DNA of 64,000 nt from an uncultured Clostridia bacterium (GTDB lineage: Bacteria > Bacillota > Clostridia > Oscillospirales > Acutalibacteraceae): contig CALEJF010000041.1 of assembly GCA_937898625.1 (NCBI GenBank), positions 27,627 through 91,626 on the forward strand, given 5' to 3'. Below are positions 36,560-45,429 of the stretch, piece by piece. The notes under the pieces were generated by a model. That model worked only from the letters and a program-made list of their open reading frames with translations. It made no database searches and was not told the origin of the DNA. Each line of letters opens with the position of its first letter. The first letter of the stretch is position 1. Made by a program: the position numbers and the translations under genes.

Positions 36560-37030
36560 ATTTGCACCCCCGTAATTCTAATAAACACATTATATCACAT
36601 CAACACCACAAAATTCAATCCGTTTACATACACCTGTTATCTCAAAAAGTAGCAGGTGTTTTTTTATACCCAAAAACCTAAATTCCGGTATACGAATACT
36701 GCGTCACATTTTTGGTAAAAGGGTCGTTGTGACCCTTTAGTAACTGATAATTTGCTTTGCTTTTCCCAATGGGCAATGAGTGCCCATTGGAATCTTCGCA
36801 TCAGGTAATTCTAGCAGGTGACAAACTTTGTCACCTACTAACTTTACATATAAAAATATTTTACAGAAAGGAGTGTTTATCTTTAACATTCGCGACAGCC
36901 CCATTTTTCCATCGCACCCGTAGAGGGTGCGATTTTGGAAAAGCTTTTACCTGAAATCAAGTCGATGGATTTTACAGAAATCGAGGGGTATTTGCTTAAA
37001 AAGCTGAACTAAAGGCTGATATATGTCCCT
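36560..37030. other. Hairpin-rich stretch with a short gene remnant
   Basis: No complete gene is seen. Hairpins follow each other: ACACCTG/CAGGTGT plus T-run (36630-36667), CCAATGGGCA/TGCCCATTGG (36768-36792), AGGTGACAAA/TTTGTCACCT (36816-36837) and ATCGCACCC/GGGTGCGAT (36911-36933). A rightward frame ending at about 37011 reads ILEKLLPEIKSMDFTEIEGY and looks like the tail of a decayed gene. Confidence 0.5.
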
Positions 37031-37075
37031 TAAGGGCGCACTTACTCACCACCGTAAAGGCGGTGTAGTGCGCTC
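37031..37075 (-). other. Origin of transfer, oriT-2 (IncQ/MobQ-type nic core)
   Basis: Read leftward, TAAGTGCGCCCTTA (37044-37031) matches the nic core of IncQ/MobQ-type and related Gram-positive plasmid origins. It is preceded by the inverted repeat CACCGCC-TTTAC-GGTGGTG (37065-37047), the usual relaxase-binding arm. The relaxase remnant is 2.1 kb to the right. The element could still be moved by another relaxase. Confidence 0.8.
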
Positions 37076-37102
37076 TCCGAGGGGTTAAATAAAATGTAAA
37101 TC

Positions 37103-38329
37103 TTACAATGTCAAGGCATTTTCATTAACAATTTTCAATGCATCTACACCAAACTTGCAATCTTTAGCACGAGAATCAAGGGTTGTTTTATCAGTCCAAT
37201 TATGCTCAAAAAGAATTCTCCATTTTTGAGGTTCTAAAAGACTAGGATTCATTCCTGTTATTTTTAACAAAATATCAGATTCGTTTGCCAATTCTTTTTC
37301 TCGCAAATTTTTATCTAAAACAAACATTCGGAAACGAGAGCCGACCTTAGGTGAGCCTTGCCATGAATAACGAAAATCTGAAAACATTAATTGGTCTAAA
37401 GAACTTGTATAGACAATAACTGCAGTAATTTTTTCATATGCTTCACTAGAAATAGGAGAATTGAAAGGTAATTTTGTTCCAATTTCAGGGTGAGTTAATA
37501 TTCCGTTTTTCTCATTTGTAAGCAATGACCAAGGTTCAAGAAATCCATTTGAAGGAAAGTCGCTATAAGACCAATTTATATATAATAAATTAAATTCATT
37601 TTCGATAGGTTTTTCAAATTTCTTGGCTGCACTATTTATAAATTGCACCAACTTTGTTACCCTTGGCATAACACACTTTGATTGATTGTCTTCGCATAAT
37701 TTTTGGAATTTTGTTCTGCCAACATCTGACAACAAAATTGTAGGAATTGCAGTTCTTACATTATGTTCATGAATTAATGGGAATTTCGGAGTTTTTACTT
37801 CTATATTTATTGTAATGGTTTGGTCGGTGTTTTTATCTTTATGTACAAATCTTGCCTCGGGATTTGAACCATTAACTCCAATAGGTGGCTCATATAATGC
37901 TTCATCCCAATCGGCTCGTCCAGCATAAAAACTTAAAATCTCAATTTCAGACAGTGCTTGAAAAAACATATCTCTATCATACGAGCTTTTTCCTGCAGCT
38001 AATTGGTTTACAACGAAATTCTTCATTTCTTCTTCTCCAAACACACTACTCATACCCATTAGTTTGGCAGATAGATTTACTATAAAGTTTATAGTAAATG
38101 CATTATAATCTATTTTGCCATCATCCATAATCGGAGTATTTATTGAAGTAGAATTGTTAAACAATAATTGGCTTTCCCATTCTATTCCTGTTAGTTGTTT
38201 GTTTATGCATTTTATAAGAAAATGTTCATCTGAATAATCATCTAACCAACCATTATGCCAAGCATTTTTAAAAAATCCTATAAAATCATCGCAAGAGCTA
38301 GGGAATGGTTTTTCGCTTCTTTTAGACAT
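37103..38329 (-). CDS. Unrecognised protein, candidate PD-(D/E)XK nuclease
   Basis: 408 residues from ATG 38329, which has GGTGAT upstream; the ATG at 38344 has no site. The segment EARFVHKDKNTDQTITINIE followed by VKTPK has the D...(E)xK spacing of restriction-endonuclease-like folds, and the C-terminal part has IVYTSSLDQLMFSDFRYSW. I do not recognise the family. The downstream neighbour is a methyltransferase of metabolic rather than DNA type, so a classical restriction pair is not supported. Confidence 0.5.
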   Translation of the reverse strand: MSKRSEKPFPSSCDDFIGFFKNAWHNGWLDDYSDEHFLIKCINKQLTGIEWESQLLFNNSTSINTPIMDDGKIDYNAFTINFIVNLSAKLMGMSSVFGEEEMKNFVVNQLAAGKSSYDRDMFFQALSEIEILSFYAGRADWDEALYEPPIGVNGSNPEARFVHKDKNTDQTITINIEVKTPKFPLIHEHNVRTAIPTILLSDVGRTKFQKLCEDNQSKCVMPRVTKLVQFINSAAKKFEKPIENEFNLLYINWSYSDFPSNGFLEPWSLLTNEKNGILTHPEIGTKLPFNSPISSEAYEKITAVIVYTSSLDQLMFSDFRYSWQGSPKVGSRFRMFVLDKNLREKELANESDILLKITGMNPSLLEPQKWRILFEHNWTDKTTLDSRAKDCKFGVDALKIVNENALTL

Positions 38330-38367
38330 AATAATATCACCCATTTTAGTTTGAAGAATTTAAAGTA

Positions 38368-39090
38368 TTACTTTCTTAATATTAAATGATGGAAGAAGGC
38401 AATATTTCTAAATTCTTCTTTCTCGGAAACAGCAGTTTCAATTTCAAGCATTGTTTCCTGCCAACCGTCTTTATATTTTATTTCATTATTCTGCAAACCG
38501 TATAATGCACAAATACCGTAACATTTATCAATTACAAGATTGCCGACTAAAAGATCGGTATCTTCATATGTTTTTATTTCACCGAAATTTCTAGAAGTGT
38601 TAACACCACCATTAAGCAAAGTTTTCACTGCTTCAATATCATAATCAAAAACAGCTTTTTGCATTATTCTTCCGGCTTTATTATGTTTAATAATTGAAAT
38701 AAAACCGTCAGTTTTTAATATGCGAGAAAATTCAGCGAGGAATATGTTTCTGTCCTCAACATATTCAAAAACATTATGACAGATTATACAATCAAAAGTC
38801 CCGTCAGCAAATTGCTTCAAATCTTCAAGGCCGCCGATAATCTGTTTAAATGTCGCATTTCCCTTGTTGCCGATTTTTATCATATCTTCTGACGGCTCAA
38901 CAGCAATAACCTCATTGTCTTTTGATAAGTGTTCTGCTGTAATACCGAAGCCGCTACCGAAATCTAAAATCTTTTTACCTTTAAGTTCAGGCAACTGCTT
39001 CCAAGTACACAGGTAAAATAATCTGCCCCAAGGCTCATTGACATAATCAAAATATGAGTATAGTTTCTTGTTTTTTAATCTATCAAACAT
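38368..39090 (-). CDS. Class I SAM-dependent methyltransferase
   Basis: 240 residues with the SAM-binding motif ILDFGSGFGITAEHL (about 41-55), VIAVEPSEDM and the CIICHNVFEYVEDRNIF motif IV/post-motif region of the UbiE/small-molecule type. The substrate is unknown. AAGGATGTG precedes the ATG. Confidence 0.85.
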   Translation of the reverse strand: MFDRLKNKKLYSYFDYVNEPWGRLFYLCTWKQLPELKGKKILDFGSGFGITAEHLSKDNEVIAVEPSEDMIKIGNKGNATFKQIIGGLEDLKQFADGTFDCIICHNVFEYVEDRNIFLAEFSRILKTDGFISIIKHNKAGRIMQKAVFDYDIEAVKTLLNGGVNTSRNFGEIKTYEDTDLLVGNLVIDKCYGICALYGLQNNEIKYKDGWQETMLEIETAVSEKEEFRNIAFFHHLILRK

Positions 39091-39186
39091 ATCTTCACAT
39101 CCTTAATAACGACTATATAACATTATATATCAATCGGCATTGAAATTCAACATATTGAAGCCAACAATAAAACTAAAGAAAGGACG

Positions 39187-40941
39187 GTGATACCCGCAAT
39201 TTATCACCTTGAAGCCAAAGTCATAACCCGTGGTGTAGGTCGCTCAGCCGTAGCCGCAAGTGCATATATGAGCTGTAGTGAAATCACTAACGAGTATGAC
39301 GGCGTAAAACACGATTACACCCGGAAAGGCGGTCTTGTCTATGAGAAAATCTTTCTCCCGTCACACGCTCCGCCTGAATGGTGCGACAGAAGTAAGCTTT
39401 GGAACGCAGTTGAAGAAGCAGAGAACACAAGGGACAGCCGTTTGGCAAGAGAGTTCATTGTTGCTCTGCCCGTTGAAGTCAGCCGTGGAAGGCAGATTGC
39501 AGAGGCGGAAGAATTTGCAAAAGCTCTTGTAAATGACGGTATGTGTGTTGATGTCTGTATTCACGATACGGGCGAAGGCAACCCTCACGCTCATATTATG
39601 GCAACTGTCAGACCGTTAAACCCTGACGGTACTTGGCAAAGGAAAACCGAAAAAGAATATCTATGTATCAGAGACGGTAAGGAACAAGGCTTTACCGCCT
39701 CTGAATTTTTATCTGCCAAAAAAGAGGGATGGGAAAAGCAGTATCAATATTATGTTGACGGTAAGAAAGTATATCTTCCACCATCGAAAGCTGATGATAA
39801 TGAGAGAGTAAACAAATACCCGAAAAGCACAAAATACGGCAGGCAGAATCCCATAAGCGAGCGTTGGAACAGTGATGAGCAGTTATGTGAATGGAGAAAG
39901 CTGTGGGCAGATATTGTAAACCGAGATTTATAAGAAAAGAACATTGAGCCTATTGACCACCGTAGCTTTGCGGCAAGAGGAATCTTGTTGCAACCGACTA
40001 TTCATGAGGGTGTTTCAAGCAAGAAAATGAAAAAGAAAGGCAAAGTCACTCAGAGAATGAGAATTAACATTCTTATCCGTAAGGATAACAGCCTGATTAC
40101 AAGTCTTCGCAAAACTGTTGAGGCACTTACAGAGCTTGTTATCACTGCGGCAAAGCTACTCATACCTGCGCTTGCAGATGCTCTTGAAGGAATCCGTGTC
40201 AGTATGATTATCCTTGAGTGTGAAAGAAAGAGCATTAACAAAATGAAGCATCAGGCCATGAATGAGGTTCGTGATGCTGATGAGTTTTATGTGTATTTCC
40301 ATAAGCTGCAGGAAGATATTAAGACAACCGAGGAAAATCTGAAAGAAGCAAAGAAGAAGCTTAAGCTTACTCCCAAGGTTATGAAGCAGAAGTATAACGA
40401 AGCTAAATATCATGTCGGTCACTATGAATTTGAGTTTAAAGAGCTGAAATTCAAAATGCAGAATATACTCTCACAAAATGAGTGTGAAACCGAACAGGAT
40501 ATTGTTAACGCAAAATCTTACTTTGAGAAAATGCGAAGGTTTGAAATTTCAAAGCTTGAAGCCGAAGAAAAGAGACTGGAAGCAGAAATCCAAAAGACAC
40601 TTACTCAGTACCAAGAAACCGAAAAGCAGGCTGACGAAGCAGACAAAGAAAAGTTGACTGCTGAGAGAATGAAAATACGCCCCGAAAAAGAGAAAGAGGC
40701 AAGGCAAAAGGCTGAAACAGATTACAACATCAGCGAATACGATTTTAACCGAAGCGTTGATACCGTTTCAAAGCTCATAGGTGAGCCACCACCTAAATAT
40801 CTTACCAAGGCTGAAATAGCAAGGCAGGAGGAATATGCCCGCTATGTTAAGCAGCAGGAAGAAAGACAGCGGCATATTGAAGAACGGCGTAAGAACCGTA
40901 ACAACAAAAATATTAAGAATAAAAAAGAAAGGAGCCGTTAA
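39187..40941 (+). pseudogene. MobA/MobL (MobQ-type) relaxase, broken by an in-frame stop
   Basis: The first part reads IYHLEAKVITRGVGRSAVAA and contains the HUH motif NPHAHIMATVRP. TAA at 39931-39933 interrupts the frame after NRDL. The same frame resumes with EKNIEPIDHRSFAARGILLQ and runs to 40941 as a long coiled-coil tail. Relatives read straight through this point. The start also looks damaged: the sequence goes from AAAGGACGGTGATACCC directly into GCAATTTATCAC, without the expected ATG. The relaxase is therefore probably dead. Confidence 0.85.
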
Positions 40942-40942
40942 C

Positions 40943-41794
40943 ATGGCTAATAAAAAATTAAAAGCACCGGTAAATATCCCGGTAGAAAAAATTCATCCCT
41001 TTGAGGGACATCCGTATAAAGTTCTTGACAATGAGGAAATGAACACTCTTATTGAAAGCATACAGCAAAAAGGTGTAATCTCACCCATTGTTGTAAGACC
41101 TTTAGAAAATACAACAGATGAATATGAGGTTATCTCAGGTCACAGAAGATTGAGAGCATCAGTGAAAGCAGGGCTGGAAACAGTACCTGCTTTAATTTAT
41201 GCCGTCACCCGTGACGAAGCGGCAATTATGCTTGTGGACAGTAATCTGCATAGGGAGCATATTCTGCCAAGTGAACGAGCTTTTGCTTACAAATTGAAAC
41301 TTGAAGCATTAAGCCATCAAGGGCAAACTTCTCGCCAAGTTGGCGAGAAGTGGAGCGTAACACAAGTAAGTGAGTCTACAAAAGAGAGTGAACGACAGAT
41401 ACACCGTTATATCCGCTTAACCTATCTTATTCCTGAACTGCTTAACCTTGTTGATGAAGGCAAGATAGCACTCACACCTGCCGTCGAGCTTTCATATTTA
41501 AATGAAGTGGAACAGGCGGACTTAGTTGAAGAAATCCGTGTCTGTGATGCTACTCCAAATTTATCTCAGGCTCAAAGGCTTCGTGCAATCAGCAAAGAGG
41601 AAGGTTTAACTCCTGAGCATATAGGTGAAATCTTGGCTGAGGAAAAGGCAAATCAGCGAGAGAAAATCAGAATCCCTGCTGAAAGAATACGAAAATACTT
41701 TCCGAAAAGCTACACAACCGAACAGATTGAAGAAGCAATTATAAAAATCTGTGAAAGCAGATACAGAGCCCGTCGTGACAGAGATGCCCGTTAA
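40943..41794 (+). CDS. ParB/Spo0J-like partition protein
   Basis: 283 residues from ATG 40943 (AAAGGAG). The N-terminal ParB/Srx motifs VEKIHPFEGHPYKVLDNEEM, GHRRLRASVKAG and NLHREHILPSERAFAYK are followed by an HTH region (SERQIHRYIRLTYLIPELL). Such ParB proteins are standard neighbours of MobQ relaxase genes in clostridial elements and may stabilise the element or regulate transfer. No parA is nearby. Confidence 0.9.
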   Translation: MANKKLKAPVNIPVEKIHPFEGHPYKVLDNEEMNTLIESIQQKGVISPIVVRPLENTTDEYEVISGHRRLRASVKAGLETVPALIYAVTRDEAAIMLVDSNLHREHILPSERAFAYKLKLEALSHQGQTSRQVGEKWSVTQVSESTKESERQIHRYIRLTYLIPELLNLVDEGKIALTPAVELSYLNEVEQADLVEEIRVCDATPNLSQAQRLRAISKEEGLTPEHIGEILAEEKANQREKIRIPAERIRKYFPKSYTTEQIEEAIIKICESRYRARRDRDAR

Positions 41795-41795
41795 A

Positions 41796-42044
41796 TTACA
41801 GTTTTGAGAAATCATCAAAATTTGCTGATAAGATAATATCAAGAAACTGTTTGAATAATGACTCTCGACCATTGGGGTTAAAGTGGGTAGTAACATCATA
41901 TACAGTACCACCGATTTTCATTGAAAAATTACTTCCTTTATATTCCATATGTCTTTTTATCATTTCTTCCCATTTTTTATCATCGAATATATCTGTATCC
42001 AAGCCTAATTCTTCAAAAATTTCAATCCAACTTTTTTCTTGCAT
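41796..42044 (-). CDS. TnpW-like transposon protein, antisense gene
   Basis: 82 residues from ATG 42044 (AGGAG nine bases upstream). The C-terminal half KIGGTVYDVTTHFNPNGRES then LFKQFLDII follows the TnpW pattern of Tn4451-like transposons; the N-terminal half (WIEIFEELGLDTDIFDDKKW) is extra. It is convergent with the parB-like gene, one base after its stop. Function unknown. Confidence 0.6.
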   Translation of the reverse strand: MQEKSWIEIFEELGLDTDIFDDKKWEEMIKRHMEYKGSNFSMKIGGTVYDVTTHFNPNGRESLFKQFLDIILSANFDDFSKL

Positions 42045-42222
42045 AAATGACACACTCCTATTATCGAACAGAGCCTGATTGTATAACCGCAATCAGACTC
42101 TGTTCTTACCCTTGCAATGCCCGCCCAAGATGTAGATTTCTTGGGCTTTTTCAATTTATCAAATATCAATCAACTAATCAAATGTGTGAATAAAAAATTT
42201 AACTTTACAAGGAGGTATGCTT

Positions 42223-42405
42223 ATGGATTTTGATATGACCGCAGTATTTCATTACGGTCAGGATAGCGAGAAACATATCAACCATTTTCAGGAAAAGCGA
42301 TTGGAATATGTTACTCGTGAACTGTATAATTACTCAGCCGAACAGCTTCGTGCTTTGCTGAGTTCAATTAAAGAAATCGGCACATTCGCAGTAGCGGAAG
42401 TGTAA
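42223..42405 (+). CDS. Small protein upstream of the transposon recombinase
   Basis: 60 residues from ATG 42223, with AAGGAGG seven bases before it; the ATG at 42217 is too close to that site. It reads MDFDMTAVFHYGQDSEKHIN onward. The position just before a serine recombinase is typical of small element genes, possibly a recombination directionality factor, but the family is not recognised. A hairpin AGGGCGA/TCGCCCT lies between it and the recombinase. Confidence 0.55.
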   Translation: MDFDMTAVFHYGQDSEKHINHFQEKRLEYVTRELYNYSAEQLRALLSSIKEIGTFAVAEV

Positions 42406-42476
42406 CGGTATAATATAAATCAAGAAGTATAGGGCGAGCTTCGGTTCGCCCTAAATTATTTAAGGAGGAAAAATAT

Positions 42477-44306
42477 ATGAAAAAGAAATCACGGTTACCT
42501 TTTGAAGATGACCCTCGACAGGTAGCCATTTATACAAGAAAATCCCGTATCACCAACAAAGGTGACAGTATTGGTGTTCAGTTCAAGCAAAGCGGAGATT
42601 ATGCTATAAATCAGTTGGGATTACCTGAAGATTATGAGTTTGCAAAATATGAGGATAAAGGACTCAGCGGTTATTACTGTGACCGCCCGGACTTTCAAAG
42701 GCTTCTCAGAGATATTGAACACGGAAAAATCAAAGCTGTTGCCTGTTACAAGTTAGACCGTATAGGTCGTAAAACTGCAGATCTTATGCGTTTACTTGAA
42801 TACTTTGAACGACATAATGTTGTTTTGCTTGTATGTTCAAATAATATCAACACTCAGAACAACACATCAAAAATCATAATTCAGGTGCTTGCAATCATTG
42901 CAGAATTTGAGCGTGATATTCTTACCGAGCGTATTCAGGATAACCTTATGGAGCTTGCTAAAGACGGACGTTGGCTTGGCGGTAATACACCTACAGGCTT
43001 CACTTCGAAAAGAGTAGCAACGGGAAGCGGTAAAAACAAAAGTGCTGTGAGCCATCTTGAAAGCATTGATGCAGAAAAACGAGTAGTACAGAAAATATAT
43101 GAGGTTTTCAGAAACACACGCTCTATTCAGACAACTGCAAAAATAATCAGCAAGGATTACCGAACAAAGCAAGGTGCAGAATTTAACGCTTCTACGACAA
43201 GGTTAATACTGACCAACCCTATTTATTGTGTTGCTGATGAAAGAGCATATAACTATTTTCTTGATAAAGGCGGTAATATTTACGGTGAAATTTCAGAATT
43301 TGATGGACAACACGGTATTTCGTGCTATAATAAAACTGACCAATGCAAGGTTGAAGATGAAGACTCCACTTTCTTCAATCCTAAGTTTTCACAGATACTT
43401 TCACGAAAGCCTGTTGAAGAATGGATTATTGCTGTCGGTCAGCATGAAGGTTTTATTCCTTCAAGTGAATGGATAGAAACACAGGAGCTTCTTTCAAGCA
43501 TTGCAGAAAAATATAACAGACCTCACCGCCGTACTAATGCTTTACTTTCAGGAATAGTTTTCTGTACTGTATGCGGTAAAAGATTAAGCGTTACTTCCGA
43601 ATCCAATCGTTGGACACACGGCAAACCTCGCTTCAAATATACCTGTCCCGGTGTCCGCAAAAAGGAAAGCACCTTTAAAGCCGTTGACGGAGTACTGCTG
43701 GATGAATTTGTAGTTGCACAGTTATCAAATCTCAGCGATGAAAGTGCTATTTATTACAATACTATCTTCAATGAAAAACTGCAAAATCTCATTGCTAACG
43801 ATGAAACTGAAACGGAATACCGTGAGACAAAGAAAGCTATTGAGAAAACAAAAACAGCAATAGCGGCACAGGTGCGAAACATACGTGAGGCAGATGAATC
43901 GCTTCGTAAGTTTATTGAAGCTGATATTGCAGAAATGAATAAAGATCTTGAAAAACTCGAAAAAGACCTTTCCCGTATTCAGGAAAGTAAGGCAGACAGT
44001 GCATTGATGCTTCAGGATCTTAATGAGGTAAGAAAAAAGCTGTTATCCTTTGCAGAATATGCAAAAGATGCACAGCCGGAAGAACTTGTTAATTTAATCT
44101 CAACCGTTGTTGAGAGAATTTTTATTACCACAGATAATGACAAGAGAGTTTGTCATATCTTTGTTAAAGGCTGCACAACTGAGGACTATACAGACCTCTT
44201 CGGCGCAGCCGATTACATAACGGATAACAATAATCCTTTAATTTTTAATATGTGTGATTCAGAACAGTGTAGACAATACTATATGATACTGACACCTGTA
44301 CGTTGA
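42477..44306 (+). CDS. Large serine recombinase of the nested transposon (TnpX-like)
   Basis: 609 residues. The catalytic domain has AIYTRKSRITNKGDSIGVQ (Ser 23) and YKLDRIGRKTADL; a recombinase domain, zinc ribbon (CTVCGKRLSV, near 363) and coiled coil follow. TnpX-type enzymes excise and insert Tn4451-like elements. The last nine codons (YYMILTPVR and stop) lie beyond the inferred boundary at 44276 and come from antisense IS200 sequence, so the C-terminus depends on the insertion site. AAGGAGG precedes the ATG. Confidence 0.92.
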   Translation: MKKKSRLPFEDDPRQVAIYTRKSRITNKGDSIGVQFKQSGDYAINQLGLPEDYEFAKYEDKGLSGYYCDRPDFQRLLRDIEHGKIKAVACYKLDRIGRKTADLMRLLEYFERHNVVLLVCSNNINTQNNTSKIIIQVLAIIAEFERDILTERIQDNLMELAKDGRWLGGNTPTGFTSKRVATGSGKNKSAVSHLESIDAEKRVVQKIYEVFRNTRSIQTTAKIISKDYRTKQGAEFNASTTRLILTNPIYCVADERAYNYFLDKGGNIYGEISEFDGQHGISCYNKTDQCKVEDEDSTFFNPKFSQILSRKPVEEWIIAVGQHEGFIPSSEWIETQELLSSIAEKYNRPHRRTNALLSGIVFCTVCGKRLSVTSESNRWTHGKPRFKYTCPGVRKKESTFKAVDGVLLDEFVVAQLSNLSDESAIYYNTIFNEKLQNLIANDETETEYRETKKAIEKTKTAIAAQVRNIREADESLRKFIEADIAEMNKDLEKLEKDLSRIQESKADSALMLQDLNEVRKKLLSFAEYAKDAQPEELVNLISTVVERIFITTDNDKRVCHIFVKGCTTEDYTDLFGAADYITDNNNPLIFNMCDSEQCRQYYMILTPVR

Positions 44307-44351
44307 GTGTGATAATGTTTTTATTTCGTTGTTACCATCTTTTTTAAACAT
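44277..44351 (-). pseudogene. tnpA: IS200/IS605 transposase tnpA, 5' part
   Basis: From ATG 44351 (AAGGAGG upstream) the frame reads MFKKDGNNEIKTLSHSTYRC then QYHIV, the standard IS200 TnpA N-terminus. It then enters transposon sequence (LSTLF, stop). The rest of the gene is at 26399-26807. Confidence 0.88.
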
Positions 44352-44355
44352 GTTT

Positions 44356-44508
44356 TTAACCTCCTTGTATTTTAGTAATGCGGATGCCAAACCATCACTA
44401 TTATACTTGGAGGTTAATCTTTTCTCTACTGCTTTTCGTGGCTTGCCATTGCTCGCCACGTTTTATTTTTACTAAAGCTTTTTTTATCCCCCGGTAGAAC
44501 CGGGGGAT
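44356..44508 (-). mobile_element. Other IS200/IS605 end with translation-blocking leader hairpin
   Basis: TTAACCTCC and GGAGGTTAA (44409-44417 and 44356-44364, read leftward) pair and bury the tnpA ribosome binding site. Inner bases TAGTGATG and CATTACTA extend the stem. The subterminal hairpin ATCCCCCGG/CCGGGGGAT (44486-44508) marks the IS end. IS200 elements are known to repress transposase translation with such leaders. Confidence 0.7.
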
Positions 44509-44533
44509 TATATCTTTGCTAAAGACCATAAAA

Positions 44534-44563
44534 GGCACTCTATAACGATGATTTTAGAGTGCC
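44534..44563. terminator. Terminator at the end of the ECF operon
   Basis: The 9-bp stem GGCACTCTA/TAGAGTGCC lies downstream of the 44626 gene and is followed by TTTT when read leftward. It may act in both directions. Confidence 0.7.
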
Positions 44564-44625
44564 ATAATATTTTTATTTAATAGCGTCACGGCGATGGAGT
44601 AATGTATGTTTATTTAAGTTTTTTA

Positions 44626-45408
44626 TTACTTCACAATAGTCTGTTCATATTCATGTTCTGTTTTTGATAGCTTGATTCCTATTTCTGCAAGTTCCTTTTC
44701 GATATATTCAGAATAATGAAGTACATAAAGTTTAACTTTTTCTTCTGGTGTATTAACAGAAGATGGATTAGAAACAATCTTGATACTTGTGCGTTTATTT
44801 GTTTGTGGATTGTAGAAATAAATATCTTTATATAACTTATCATAGCTAATTTTAATGTTTCCAATTGTTTCCGGAAGGTTGTCCATTGTTATATCAACAA
44901 ACTCAAAATCGCTTTCAGGTCCCCAATTTGTAGAAACATATAAGTAGTTAAATAGGTTTATTTCTGTTATTTCTTCAAGTCCTGATATTTTATATTTCCC
45001 CTTAATTTCCTTCTTGCCTTTTAATTTAAGTCCTGTCAATGCTTCAAAACGGTCTTTGTTAATGGTTATGGTGTATTTAATGGTATCACCGTTGGAAAGA
45101 TATTCTTTTTCTGTTTCTTCCACCTTTACAGTCATAACTTCTTCGTCATAAAGATAACCACCGCTTGTGAACTGCCAATTTTCGAGAGTTCCGTCTTTAC
45201 TGATTATCTCGTTTTCAAGGCTTTCTTCGTCTAAAAATTTCGTTATATTTGACGGAACGGATGTATATCCGCTATATCCTGACAATTCAAGCTGAACATA
45301 ATTACTCACATTCACTGAGGATTTCGCCGATGTACCCACAGAAATTCCAATTGCAAGAATTATAACAGCCATAACTATACCGATAATAGCAATTATTTTT
45401 TTATTCAT
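44626..45408 (-). CDS. Membrane-anchored extracellular protein, last gene of the ECF operon
   Basis: 260 residues from ATG 45408 (GGGGAG seven bases upstream). A single N-terminal hydrophobic helix (IIAIIGIVMAVIILAIGISV) is followed by a polar ectodomain with no recognised domain. It lies 16 bases after the preceding gene. Linkage to a membrane-anchored sigma factor suggests an envelope sensing or protection role, which is inference. Confidence 0.65.
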   Translation of the reverse strand: MNKKIIAIIGIVMAVIILAIGISVGTSAKSSVNVSNYVQLELSGYSGYTSVPSNITKFLDEESLENEIISKDGTLENWQFTSGGYLYDEEVMTVKVEETEKEYLSNGDTIKYTITINKDRFEALTGLKLKGKKEIKGKYKISGLEEITEINLFNYLYVSTNWGPESDFEFVDITMDNLPETIGNIKISYDKLYKDIYFYNPQTNKRTSIKIVSNPSSVNTPEEKVKLYVLHYSEYIEKELAEIGIKLSKTEHEYEQTIVK

Positions 45409-45429
45409 ATTCATTCTCCCCAGTTTTAT

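Larger units (their letters stand above)
26807..44276. mobile_element. Nested mobilizable transposon inserted in IS200 tnpA
   Basis: Two halves of tnpA flank this 17.5-kb block. The boundaries share only ATT, so the crossover has a 2-bp core (AT or TT), as expected for a large serine recombinase. The block carries that recombinase at its right edge plus TnpV- and TnpW-like proteins, an oriT, a relaxase gene, a ParB-like gene and cargo. This is a Tn4451-like mobilizable element layout with much larger cargo. Removing the block restores the tnpA frame. Confidence 0.85.

Noticed and set aside
36757..36954. 65-residue rightward frame
   Set aside because: It crosses several hairpins in a decayed region and has no usable ribosome binding site.
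39925..39945. Programmed read-through of the relaxase TAA
   Set aside because: No recognisable recoding signal is nearby and the start codon region is also damaged; a nonsense mutation is simpler.
44259..44459. Separate 66-residue gene
   Set aside because: It is the 5' end of the interrupted IS200 tnpA; the part before ATG 44351 is its leader and the last codons are transposon sequence.
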